Origin: Candidatus Alistipes faecigallinarum
GTDB lineage: Bacteria; Bacteroidota; Bacteroidia; Bacteroidales; Rikenellaceae
NCBI GenBank assembly: GCA_019115605.1
Contig: DXDG01000023.1
Location: forward strand, 1 to 64,000
Length of the DNA: 64,000 nt
Direction: 5' to 3'
In this document: piece by piece, positions 1-7,930 of the stretch
How the letters are laid out: every line of letters begins with the position of its first letter
How positions within the stretch are numbered: position 1 is the stretch's first letter
Position numbers and translations under genes: made by a program
The notes under the pieces: generated by a model
What the model saw: the letters and a program-made list of their open reading frames with translations, nothing else
What the model was told of the DNA's origin: nothing
Database searches by the model: none

Positions 1-123
1 AAACAGATTAAGTGGATTGAAAATAAACTCAATAATCGACCTCGTAAAAGACTTGGATACCTCACGCCAAACGAAAAATTTAAACAAATTATTAATCAGA
101 ATTCTGTTGCATTTGCAAGTTGA
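1..123 (+). mobile_element. IS30-type transposase, C-terminal end (partial)
   Basis: Frame 1 is open from the window edge and encodes about 40 residues ending NNRPRKRLGYLTPNEKF...VAFAS before a TGA. The arrangement RPRK-LGY-TP-E is the usual C-terminus of IS30-family DDE transposases, which cut and join the ends of their own element. Only the tail is in the window, so intactness cannot be judged. The DNA is very AT-rich compared with the GC-rich genome, as expected for an acquired element. The terminal inverted repeat should lie just past the stop codon, but the left end is not visible, so I cannot define it. Confidence 0.8.
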
Positions 124-234
124 ATTCAGCGTTTTAGGTCGGTATTTGCACGCCGGATCCATGCAGCTCCGGCTTATGTTAAGACTAAATTAGCGATTCG
201 CCCTCGTCTAAACGAGCCATTTTTTCGTTCATAA

Positions 235-249
235 AACAATGTCATTGTT
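235..249. repeat. 15-bp palindrome AACAATG-T-CATTGTT
   Basis: This is a perfect inverted repeat of 7 bases around one central base, in the AT-rich spacer about 190 bp upstream of ribokinase. It could be an operator-like protein site or a chance AT-rich palindrome next to an IS end. No regulator gene lies beside it. Confidence 0.35.
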
Positions 250-369
250 CGATAATGTTGTATTTTATGATAATATTCAGGTTATTAGTAGTACGATAAT
301 TATATTTTCAACATTGGAATCTCTTGGCAAAAAGGGGGGCCTGAATCCGCTCTCGCATATTTTTTTGTG

Positions 370-377
370 TATCTTTG
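370..377 (+). promoter_or_regulatory. -7 box TATCTTTG for rbsK
   Basis: TATCTTTG matches the Bacteroidota -7 consensus TAnnTTTG exactly and lies about 60 bases before the rbsK ATG. I see no good TTG at the expected -33 position, so the promoter is plausible but not certain. Confidence 0.5.
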
Positions 378-438
378 AATAGGGTTTCACAACCTGCTAA
401 CACTTTGCCGATACGACAACTGCTTATAACCAGATACC

Positions 439-1389
439 ATGAGACTCAATCCCGATAAACGAACCAAGATCGTGGTCATCGGCAGCTCCAATACGGATAT
501 GGTCATTCAGGCCGATCGTCTGCCGGTCCCGGGTGAAACTATCCTGGGCGGCACTTTTCTCATGAGCCCCGGAGGCAAAGGCGCCAATCAGGCATTGGCC
601 TGCGCCCGCCTCGGTGCCGAAGTTACGTTCGTCGCCAAAATAGGTAATGATCTGTTCGGCATTCAGGCCATGGAAATCTACAAATCGGAACAAATTGACA
701 CGAGGTATGTATATACCGACAACAAGAATCCTTCGGGTGTGGCGTTGATCTCCATCGACATGACCGGTGAGAATTTCATCACGGTGGCAGCCGGTGCCAA
801 CCAGTCGCTTTCCGTACAGGACATAGACAAGGCCCGGGACGTCATACGGGATGCCGACATCATTCTGCTGCAACTCGAAATCCCGCTCGAAACCGTGGCG
901 TATGCCGTCGATCTGGCCTATCGGCTAGGCAAACGGGTCATTTTGAATCCCGCACCTGCGGCCTCGCTTCACAAAACACTGATGAACCGGCTTTATGCCA
1001 TTCTTCCGAACCGTATCGAGGCGGAGATGTTGTCGGGGATAAAAGTCTCCGACAGCCGGAGTGCTGCTGTGGCAGCCGGAATTATCCGGGATAAGGGCGT
1101 AGCCAACGTCATCATTACCATGGGACGTGAAGGAGCCTTTGTCTTGGATGACCAGGGGCGGGAGGCCATGTTGCCGGCAAATGAAACACTGACCATCGAT
1201 ACGACCGGTGCCGGAGATGTTTTCTGCGGAGCATTGAGTGTCTACCTGGCCGAAGGCCATACGCTCGTGGATTCGGTGCGCTTCGCGAATGTGGCAGCTT
1301 CTGTGGCTGTGACGCGCATCGGAGCGCAAAGTTCCATCCCTTATCGATTCGAAATAGACCGCGTGTTTTCATCCGACAGCCCGATATGA
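439..1389 (+). CDS. rbsK: Ribokinase (PfkB family sugar kinase)
   Basis: ATP-dependent cytoplasmic kinase that phosphorylates ribose, or a similar sugar, at the terminal hydroxyl. At 316 aa it has normal family length. The first PfkB signature appears as PGGKGANQA near residues 44-52. The second is DTTGAGDVFCGAL near 254-266, whose GAGD holds the catalytic Asp (about D260) and anion hole. The start is the ATG following a TATCTTTG -7 box. The stop overlaps the next gene by four bases (ATGA), indicating translational coupling. No ribose transporter, isomerase or LacI-type regulator is nearby, so the substrate rests on family resemblance alone. Base composition is less GC-rich than most of the window. 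Confidence 0.9.
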   Translation: MRLNPDKRTKIVVIGSSNTDMVIQADRLPVPGETILGGTFLMSPGGKGANQALACARLGAEVTFVAKIGNDLFGIQAMEIYKSEQIDTRYVYTDNKNPSGVALISIDMTGENFITVAAGANQSLSVQDIDKARDVIRDADIILLQLEIPLETVAYAVDLAYRLGKRVILNPAPAASLHKTLMNRLYAILPNRIEAEMLSGIKVSDSRSAAVAAGIIRDKGVANVIITMGREGAFVLDDQGREAMLPANETLTIDTTGAGDVFCGALSVYLAEGHTLVDSVRFANVAASVAVTRIGAQSSIPYRFEIDRVFSSDSPI

Positions 1390-2909
1390 AGAAGTTTGAC
1401 TCCCTCGTCTATCTGATCGGTTCGATGTCGAAATCCGAAAAAAAGAGTTTTGCCCTTTCGATCGCGAAAAACGGGGCAAAACAGGATTATGCCGTGCTGT
1501 ACCGACTGATCGCACGGTCGGATTCGGTCAATGAAACGGCAATCCGCAATGCATACCAGAAAGAAGCTCGGGGCCAATCGTTCGATATCTCGATGCATTA
1601 TCTCTATGACCGGATTCTGGATGTGCTGGTGTCGCTGCGCCGCCGAAAAACCGTAACGGAAGATTTGACCCGGCAAGTCTCAATAGCACGGATTCTTTAT
1701 GAGCGGGACATGTTCTACGAATGTTTCGAGTTGCTGGACCGTATTCTGAAGGTGGCTCGGGAACATGAGGCCTACGAGATTCTTTTCTTCGCCATGCGTC
1801 TCAAACGCGAATACCTCCTGGGGTTGAATTTCCCCAACATGACCGAGCAGGATCTTTATCACATTCATCACGAGCAGAAAGAGATCATCCGCAACATACA
1901 AAAGATCACTGAGCAGGGATCATTGTTCGACCTGCTGAAATACCGACTTGTCCACCGCGGGAACGTCCGCTCGGAGAAGCAAAAAGAGGAATTGAATGAT
2001 CTGATGGTTCGGGAACTCTACATATCGGCTTCGTTCGGAAACTCCGGAAACATCTTCGAGATTGCCAAGAATCACAGGCTCTTTCAGGCCAGTTATCTGA
2101 TGGGTGTCGGCGAGAGCGTTTCGGCGCTGAATTCATTTCGCGAACTGGTGCGCCTTTTTGACGAGAACCCTCAGTTCCGGGCCAACCCTCCGATATACCA
2201 TCTCTCGGTGCTCGAAGGAATTCTCCACATGTTGCGGTCGTCACGCAACTACGATGAAATGGATTACTTCCGGCGGAAACTGGAGGCTCTCTCTCAGGGA
2301 CATTCCAGGGAGTTCAAGGAGAATGTGGCCTGTCTGGCGTTCCAATACGAGATGTTCCCTTATTTTGACAGGGGCGATTATGCTGCTTGCAGGGACCTGA
2401 TGGGGGCGCACAAAGAACTCTATGACAATATTGATCGATTGAGTTCTTTGCGAAAGAGTGAATTGCTGCTCTATACGGCTTTGGTACATGTCGGACTGGG
2501 CGAATACTCCCAGGCCAAAAAACAGATCAATTCGATCCTTTTCGATCGAAACATCGAATACCTTCCCATCATGAAGACGATCCGTCTGGTCCGTCTTATG
2601 GTCTATTACGAGCTGGAGAGTTTCGACCTGCTGCAGTATGAAATACGTTCCATCCGTCGGGGCCTGGCATTGAAAAAAGAGCAGGCGTTCAAAACCGAAT
2701 ACCTGATGCTTCGGTTCCTCGGCAATGAAAACCTTTCACTCGCTTCCGGTAAGGCGCATGCCCGCATATACGAACAGATTGAAGCGCTGCACAACGACAA
2801 ATATGAGATGCAGCTGCTTGTGTTGTTCGATTTCACGGCCTGGATCGAATCGAAACTCAAGAAACTTCCTCTGGGAATGGTGCTGTCACGATACAGGGGC
2901 GGCTTTTAA
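1386..2909 (+). CDS. Uncharacterised helical-repeat (TPR-like) protein
   Basis: I do not recognise a named family. The 507-residue product has no signal peptide or membrane segment and is predicted cytoplasmic. It is almost entirely amphipathic helix, with many short charged helices resembling TPR-type repeats. The N-terminus SMSKSEKKSFAL followed by YAVLYRLI resembles a recurring N-terminal pattern I associate with uncharacterised Bacteroidota helical proteins; this is recollection, not a search result. Its ATG overlaps the rbsK stop by four bases, so the two are probably co-translated. Base composition is lower in GC than in the genes further right, as for rbsK. It could be a scaffold or regulatory repeat protein; no catalytic motif is evident. 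Confidence 0.75.
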   Translation: MKKFDSLVYLIGSMSKSEKKSFALSIAKNGAKQDYAVLYRLIARSDSVNETAIRNAYQKEARGQSFDISMHYLYDRILDVLVSLRRRKTVTEDLTRQVSIARILYERDMFYECFELLDRILKVAREHEAYEILFFAMRLKREYLLGLNFPNMTEQDLYHIHHEQKEIIRNIQKITEQGSLFDLLKYRLVHRGNVRSEKQKEELNDLMVRELYISASFGNSGNIFEIAKNHRLFQASYLMGVGESVSALNSFRELVRLFDENPQFRANPPIYHLSVLEGILHMLRSSRNYDEMDYFRRKLEALSQGHSREFKENVACLAFQYEMFPYFDRGDYAACRDLMGAHKELYDNIDRLSSLRKSELLLYTALVHVGLGEYSQAKKQINSILFDRNIEYLPIMKTIRLVRLMVYYELESFDLLQYEIRSIRRGLALKKEQAFKTEYLMLRFLGNENLSLASGKAHARIYEQIEALHNDKYEMQLLVLFDFTAWIESKLKKLPLGMVLSRYRGGF

Positions 2910-3129
2910 GAAGTATTTTTATGATGTGTCCCCGAATCATAATCTCGGATCAGGACAACCGACTCGCTGGCCGCACGTGGATAGCTGTGTGTTCGGAATC
3001 TCTGGATGAGGATCAGCACGGGCGGCAGTGTCCTGCCTGCTGGAACGACTGCCTGCAGTGGGCATTGACCTGCTGATTGCCCGAGGTATATTGCTGCTCT
3101 TGTTCTCATAGTTGATTAAAAAACTGCCC

Positions 3130-5520
3130 ATGAAACCTTTCCGTCTGCTCTTTACCTTTTTTGCTCTGCTGTTTTCCCTTTCTGCCGCAGGGCAGATCCG
3201 TCTCGAAGGCTGGAACGCCTCGAAGATCGACCCCCGGCTTCACGACGGGCTGTGGCCGGCTCAATGGGTTACGGCCCCGGATGTCAGCGGGGACTACAAT
3301 GTATGTCATTTCCGCAAGAGCTTCTCGCTCGAACGCCTTCCCGAGCATTTCCTGGTTCACATCTCGGCCGACAACCGTTACAAACTCTTTGTGAACGGCC
3401 GGCTTGTCAGCCTCGGCCCGGCACTCGGAGACGTATATAACTGGAATTTCGAAACGGTGGATCTCGCTCCCTATCTTGTGCCGGGGCGCAACGTGCTGGC
3501 GGCCGTGGTGTGGCACTTCGGGGAGAAGCGCCCCCTGGCGCAGATGACCTTCGGCAGCCTGGGATTCCTTCTGCAGGGGAACACTCCGGCGGAAGAGGTT
3601 GTAAATACCGATGCGTCGTGGCGCTGCCTGCGCAATGCGGCCTATGCGCCCTGCGAGGAGCCCGTGCTGGGGTATTATGCCGCCGGGGCCTGTGAGCGGG
3701 TCGATGCCTCCCGCTATCCGTGGGGCTGGGAGCAGCCCTCCTGCGACGACTCCGCATGGGTTGCCGCAGAACCGATCCAGCCGGGTGCGATGAAGGGGGC
3801 TACGGACTATCCGGGACGCCAGCTCGTGCCGACGCCCATACGGCCGATGGAGTACCGGCCGATCGGAGACCCCCGCCTTCGCCGGGTTGCGGGAGCCGCC
3901 GGCATCGGCGACGCCGGACCGCTCACCTTCCCGATCGTCGTGGCGGCGCAGACGCAGGCGGAGCTGCTGCTTGATTACGGGGTGTTGCATACGGGTTATC
4001 CCACGCTCCGGTTCCGTGGCGGAAAGGGAGCAGAGATCGAGATTGGGTATGCCGAATCGCTCTTCGACAGAGCGGAGACGGGAGCCAAGGGCCATCGGGA
4101 CTCCGTGGCGGGCAAACTTTTTGTCGGGTATGCCGACCGGGTTGTGGCCGACGGAGGTGCCGGACGGAGCTATACGCCGCTTTGGTGGCGGACCTGGCGC
4201 TATGTCCTGTTGCGGGTGACTGCCGGTTGGGAGCCGCTCGTCATCGAAGGCCTTGAGGCCTGCTCTTCGATGTATCCCTTCGTCCGCGAATCGGCTTTCG
4301 AGGCTCCGGAGTGGGAGGAGGCCGGAAGGATCCTCCGTACGGGGTGGCGTACGGCACGCTTGTGTGCGAATGAGACCTACATGGACTGCCCCTATTACGA
4401 ACAGCTCCAGTATTTCGGCGATACCCGGATCCAGACCATGATTTCGCTCTACAATACCCGCAACGATGAGATGGTGCGTCAGGCGCTCGAGCAGGGCCGG
4501 CGCTCGCTCACGGCCGACGGGATCACCATGAGCCGCTATCCCTCGTCGCTGCATCAGTTCATCCCGTCGTTCTCGCTGTGGTGGATCTGTGCCGGCCATG
4601 ACTACTGGCGTTATCGCGGCGATGAGGCCTACCTCGCAAGCCTGCTCCCGGCCTACCGGTCCGTCCTGGCGTGGTTCGAGGCCTTCCTGAATCCCGACGG
4701 GAGCCTCGGACGCATTCCTTACTGGTTCTTTGTGGACTGGAGCGGAACCCATTATGGAGAGCCGGTCCGCGAGCGCGACGGGCATTCATCGGTTCAGGAT
4801 CTGCATTTCCTGCTGGCGCTCGAGGCGGCCGCCGAGATGGAGGCGGCCTTCGGATCGGCGGCCTGGGCGGCCCATTACCGGGAGATTGCCGCACGCGTGC
4901 GTGCCGATTTTGCGGAGCGTTATTGGGATGCCGGTCGCGGGCTTTTCGCCGACACCCCGTCGCGGCAGAGCTTTTCGCAGCATGCCAACGTGCTGGCCCT
5001 GCTGGCTCGGATCGTCGAGGGCGAGGAGGCTGCGGCGCTTTTCGACCGGATGGCCGATGATCCGTCGCTGATCCCCTGTACGATCTATTTCCGCTACTAC
5101 CTGCACCAGGCCATGAAGATTGCCGGACGGGGTGACCAGTTTATCCCACGGCTCGATCTCTGGAGGGATCAGCTGAACCTGGGTTTGAGCACCTGGGCCG
5201 AACAGCCCGAACCCTCGCGTTCGGATTGCCATGCCTGGGGGGCGAGCCCCAATATCGAGGTTTACCGCATTCTGCTCGGTATCGACAGTGATGCCCCGGG
5301 CTTTAGGAAGATCCGCATCGCACCCGCTCTGGGTCCTCTTCACAAGGCTTCGGGATCGATTCCTCATCCGCAGGGGCAGGTTTCGGTCGCATATGAACGT
5401 ACGGACGGGGGACCTTTGACGGCCCGTATCTCCATCCCGGAAGGAACAACGGGCGTTTTCGTCTGGAACGGCCGTGAGTATCCGCTTGCGGCAGGGGAGC
5501 AGACGATAGTCGCCCGGTAA
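3130..5520 (+). CDS. Secreted GH78-type alpha-L-rhamnosidase (orphan)
   Basis: Predicted periplasmic or surface glycosidase removing terminal alpha-L-rhamnose. The 796-aa product starts with a type I signal peptide (MKPFRLLFTFFALLFSLSAAG). A jelly-roll N-terminal part follows (SADNRYKLFVNGR, near residue 80). The (alpha/alpha)6 catalytic domain contains ETYMDCPYYEQ near 416-425. This is the GH78 DCPxxE signature, with Asp about 419 and Glu about 424 as candidate catalytic residues. The usual second residue after the Glu is changed (EQ rather than ER). I chose the ATG at 3130 because it puts the signal peptide at the very N-terminus; an in-frame TTG at 3112 would add six residues. No SusC/SusD pair is beside it, so it acts alone or with the PUL at 15-32 kb. 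Confidence 0.85.
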   Translation: MKPFRLLFTFFALLFSLSAAGQIRLEGWNASKIDPRLHDGLWPAQWVTAPDVSGDYNVCHFRKSFSLERLPEHFLVHISADNRYKLFVNGRLVSLGPALGDVYNWNFETVDLAPYLVPGRNVLAAVVWHFGEKRPLAQMTFGSLGFLLQGNTPAEEVVNTDASWRCLRNAAYAPCEEPVLGYYAAGACERVDASRYPWGWEQPSCDDSAWVAAEPIQPGAMKGATDYPGRQLVPTPIRPMEYRPIGDPRLRRVAGAAGIGDAGPLTFPIVVAAQTQAELLLDYGVLHTGYPTLRFRGGKGAEIEIGYAESLFDRAETGAKGHRDSVAGKLFVGYADRVVADGGAGRSYTPLWWRTWRYVLLRVTAGWEPLVIEGLEACSSMYPFVRESAFEAPEWEEAGRILRTGWRTARLCANETYMDCPYYEQLQYFGDTRIQTMISLYNTRNDEMVRQALEQGRRSLTADGITMSRYPSSLHQFIPSFSLWWICAGHDYWRYRGDEAYLASLLPAYRSVLAWFEAFLNPDGSLGRIPYWFFVDWSGTHYGEPVRERDGHSSVQDLHFLLALEAAAEMEAAFGSAAWAAHYREIAARVRADFAERYWDAGRGLFADTPSRQSFSQHANVLALLARIVEGEEAAALFDRMADDPSLIPCTIYFRYYLHQAMKIAGRGDQFIPRLDLWRDQLNLGLSTWAEQPEPSRSDCHAWGASPNIEVYRILLGIDSDAPGFRKIRIAPALGPLHKASGSIPHPQGQVSVAYERTDGGPLTARISIPEGTTGVFVWNGREYPLAAGEQTIVAR

Positions 5521-5743
5521 GTTTCTTGATCTTGATGATGATGTGAGTTTCTTCAGTTTCACATGTGCTTCTATATACTGCCGAATGGTGACGCGATGAT
5601 GCGAGAAAGCAAGGTGAATGTTACCTTCCTCCATGCAGGCGAATGCAATTTATCCAAATTTCAGCGCTTCAAACAATACAACGCACTATACCCCCCCCCG
5701 CTTCGAAGTAATTTGCGGACACGGTGCGGACACGGAAAACGAA
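5521..5743. other. Non-coding gap with 9-C run and 11-bp tandem repeat
   Basis: No convincing gene is present. It contains a run of nine C (5691-5699) and two adjacent copies of TGCGGACACGG (5714-5724 and 5725-5735). These lie just beyond the tRNA-Leu terminator, a position where integrated elements often leave attachment-site debris. Confidence 0.5.
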
Positions 5744-5775
5744 AAACCGCGTCAGACAAACGTCTGACGCGGTTT
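5744..5775 (-). terminator. Rho-independent terminator after tRNA-Leu
   Basis: A 14-bp perfect stem (AAACCGCGTCAGAC / GTCTGACGCGGTTT) with a 4-base loop starts two bases after the tRNA 3' end. On the minus strand it runs into TTCGTTTTCC. Confidence 0.85.
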
Positions 5776-5777
5776 CT

Positions 5778-5865
5778 GGTGCCCAGGACAAGACTCGAAC
5801 TTGCACGAACGCAATTGTTCACTACCCCCTCAAAGTAGCGTGTCTACCAATTTCACCACCTGGGC
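5778..5865 (-). tRNA. tRNA-Leu (anticodon GAG)
   Basis: The minus strand reads GCCCAGG...CCTGGGC with an encoded CCA. It is 88 nt long with the long variable arm of a class II tRNA. The D-loop GTGAAATTGGTAGACAC is typical of tRNA-Leu, and the anticodon loop TTGAGGG gives anticodon GAG, reading CUC/CUU codons. The T-arm contains GTTCGAGTC. A promoter lies about 30 bases upstream and a strong terminator directly downstream, so it is an independent unit. Confidence 0.95.
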
Positions 5866-5894
5866 TTGTCGCCCCGTTTCCGGGATTCGGTGTG

Positions 5895-5926
5895 CAAATA
5901 TAGGGCATAAATTTTTATTCACCAAA
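5895..5926 (-). promoter_or_regulatory. Promoter of tRNA-Leu
   Basis: On the minus strand, TTTGG (-33 region) is followed by about 19 bases and TATATTTG (-7 box, plus strand 5895-5902), an exact TAnnTTTG match. The box lies about 30 bases before the mature tRNA 5' end. Confidence 0.7.
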
Positions 5927-5958
5927 TTTTTGGCGTCCTAAAGTGTCGGAACGGGGTT

Positions 5959-5991
5959 AAAAAAGCGGGACCGAGGGCCGGTCCCGCTTTT
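5959..5991 (-). terminator. Rho-independent terminator after S41 peptidase gene
   Basis: The stem AAAAGCGGGACC / GGTCCCGCTTTT has a 7-base loop and is followed on the minus strand by TTAACCCC. It sits 35 bases beyond the stop codon of the S41 peptidase gene. Confidence 0.85.
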
Positions 5992-6025
5992 GCTGACGGG
6001 GGTGATCCGTTTGATCGAAAGGCGG

Positions 6026-7801
6026 TTACTCCTCCGCTGCGGATTGGGTGCAGAGCATGCCCTGCGGATGGGTCAGCGCCTGCTGGGTGTCGCCCTCCAG
6101 GCGTATGTCCGTCCGCTGCGTGCCGCGGGTCGTTCTTGTGGCATCCGCCACACCGATCAGTTCGAGGGCCTTGTGGACAAGCGGCTCCTCGGGTCCGAAA
6201 TCGACGTACCAGCCCGTGGAGGTGGCCCGCTCGTCGACGGCATGGTCCGGGGTGATGCCCTTCGGATCCACCGACTGCTTCTTGGCGTTGTAGCCCTGGA
6301 ACGAGATCGGGGCGAACTCGTAGTCGAAACCGTCGACATTGCTCCACGAAAAGACGTTCATGCCGACATTCTTGCCGTTGGTCTTCGAGCCGATGAGCGT
6401 AACGGGCATGTCGATGCCCCGCAGGCTGTTGATGACCGCCTCGCTGGCCGAGGCCGTGTTGCCGCTGACCAGGACGAAGAGCCGGTCGATGTTCAGGTCG
6501 TAGTTCGAGAGCCGGGCTCCGTAGTAGTTCGCGTAGTAGAAGCGCTCGTAGAAGAGCTGCGCCTCCTGGTCGTAGGAGGTGCCCAGATCCTGGGAGGTCT
6601 GCTTCCAGTCGGCCATGCGGTCGTCGTTGTAGCGGTAGTACTGGTAGACCCGGTTCTGGCATCGGCTGCCGCCGATACAGGTCGAGAGCATGTTCGAGGT
6701 CATGACGTGTCCGCCGCCGTTGTAGCGCAGGTCGAGAATCAGGTCGGTGATGCCGGCCTCCTTGAGCCGTTTGATGGCATCGAGCAGGTCGTTGTCGTAG
6801 GCCGCGTCGAAACTCTCGTAGATGATGTATCCGACGTGGGTGCCTTCGAGCACCTCGGCGCGGATGAGCGGCGTGGGGTCGAGGCTGACGGCCGTAACGC
6901 TCACCTCCTCCGTTTTACCCTCGCGGGAGAGCGTGAGGATGGTTCCCTCCGAGGGGTAGACCAGCTTCGAGAAGGCCGAAGCGTAGGTGCTTTCCGTGGG
7001 GGTCTTGCCGTTGATCTTGACGATGACGTCGCCGCGGCGGAATCCCGCCTGGTCGAGCGGCGAGCCGGAGATGATGCTCAGGGGGCAGAATCCGATCTGG
7101 CCGTTGCCGAACGATACATAGGCGTATTGGCCGACGCCGAAGCTCGGCACGGGATTCCCCTTCCGGATGCCGTGGTTCACCTCGCCGCGCGTGGCCGATG
7201 CCCGGCTCGAGGACGGGGTCCGCACCAGGTAGGAGTAGAGCGAGTAGCTTCCGCTGCTTTCGTGGTATTTCTTGTCGAGCGTATTGGTCGTCATCTTCAT
7301 CAGCGTGTGGTAGACGAAGTTGTCGCCTACGCTGATGTAGGGCAGCGTGAGGTCGCGGTCCAGCTCCTGGTAGTCCTTGTTCCAGAGGTAGTAGTAGGCG
7401 AGCACCTCGTCGACGTTGCGGTTGATCTCCAGCCCTTCTTTTCCCTCTTCACCTCCGCTGTCGGCTTGCTGGCGGACCTTGAAACTCACCGAAGGGAAAC
7501 TTTCGGCCGTAATCCGGACGATGGTCGTGCGGGCGGCGCCTGTCGTGTTCGGGGTAACCGCGATATGGAGCGTAGCCTTGCCCTTCTGGCCCGATCCGGT
7601 CAGGATCTCGCACCACTCGGGATTGTTGCTCGTGGCGCTCCATGCCGTGCCGGAGGTAAAGGTAAACTCCCGTTCCTCTCCCGACGGGGAGATCTCCTCG
7701 GTCTCTGCCCAGGAGGCATCGGTAATTCCGGAGCCTGCCGTTGTTTCGGAGGTCGTATCTTTGCCGCAGGCAACGGACAACAGCAACAGAAGGGTCATCA
7801 T
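6026..7801 (-). CDS. BACON/PDZ/S41-family peptidase lipoprotein
   Basis: Predicted envelope-anchored serine endopeptidase of the C-terminal processing protease family. A short signal peptide ends in the lipobox SVAC. A BACON-like Ig domain follows (SGTAWSATSNNPEWCEI), then a PDZ domain (GFRRGDVIVKINGKTP), then the S41 core with LDLRYNGGGHV and SGNTASASEAV, the second carrying the nucleophilic Ser. I start at the MM of MMTLLLLLSVAC (591 aa); the longer ORF adds 31 residues with a charged run that would spoil the signal peptide, although an ATG at 7843 is possible. BACON domains often bind mucin or carbohydrate, so a surface role in host or dietary glycoprotein use is plausible. It is followed by its own terminator and seems monocistronic. 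Confidence 0.85.
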   Translation of the reverse strand: MMTLLLLLSVACGKDTTSETTAGSGITDASWAETEEISPSGEEREFTFTSGTAWSATSNNPEWCEILTGSGQKGKATLHIAVTPNTTGAARTTIVRITAESFPSVSFKVRQQADSGGEEGKEGLEINRNVDEVLAYYYLWNKDYQELDRDLTLPYISVGDNFVYHTLMKMTTNTLDKKYHESSGSYSLYSYLVRTPSSSRASATRGEVNHGIRKGNPVPSFGVGQYAYVSFGNGQIGFCPLSIISGSPLDQAGFRRGDVIVKINGKTPTESTYASAFSKLVYPSEGTILTLSREGKTEEVSVTAVSLDPTPLIRAEVLEGTHVGYIIYESFDAAYDNDLLDAIKRLKEAGITDLILDLRYNGGGHVMTSNMLSTCIGGSRCQNRVYQYYRYNDDRMADWKQTSQDLGTSYDQEAQLFYERFYYANYYGARLSNYDLNIDRLFVLVSGNTASASEAVINSLRGIDMPVTLIGSKTNGKNVGMNVFSWSNVDGFDYEFAPISFQGYNAKKQSVDPKGITPDHAVDERATSTGWYVDFGPEEPLVHKALELIGVADATRTTRGTQRTDIRLEGDTQQALTHPQGMLCTQSAAEE

Positions 7802-7930
7802 TACTCTCACTCTCACGCTCACAAATACATCAGGGTGTCCCATAACAAGTTGTTTTAAACGGTTTAGCGGACCAATATAGTGAAATTTCGCCATATCCGA
7901 TCTTCCCGAAGGGATATTTTTGGGTGTAAA

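Larger units (their letters stand above)
124..438. other. AT-rich intergenic spacer between IS end and rbsK
   Basis: No convincing gene is present. The stretch holds a small hairpin (CTCGT-ctaa-ACGAG, 203-216) followed by a T-run, which may be a weak terminator for the IS transposase. It also holds a 15-base palindrome (235-249) and the rbsK promoter box near 370. It is markedly AT-rich and probably includes the IS end. Confidence 0.5.

Noticed and set aside
2910-3129. Possible gene remnant (LLERLPAVGIDLLIARG... in one frame)
   Set aside because: About 30 codons only, bounded by a nearby stop and with no family match; could be chance. Three overlapping short ORFs in other frames are equally unconvincing.
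5563-5838. 91-aa ORF downstream of the orphan GH78
   Set aside because: It runs into the terminator and the tRNA-Leu gene, has no family resemblance and no promoter.
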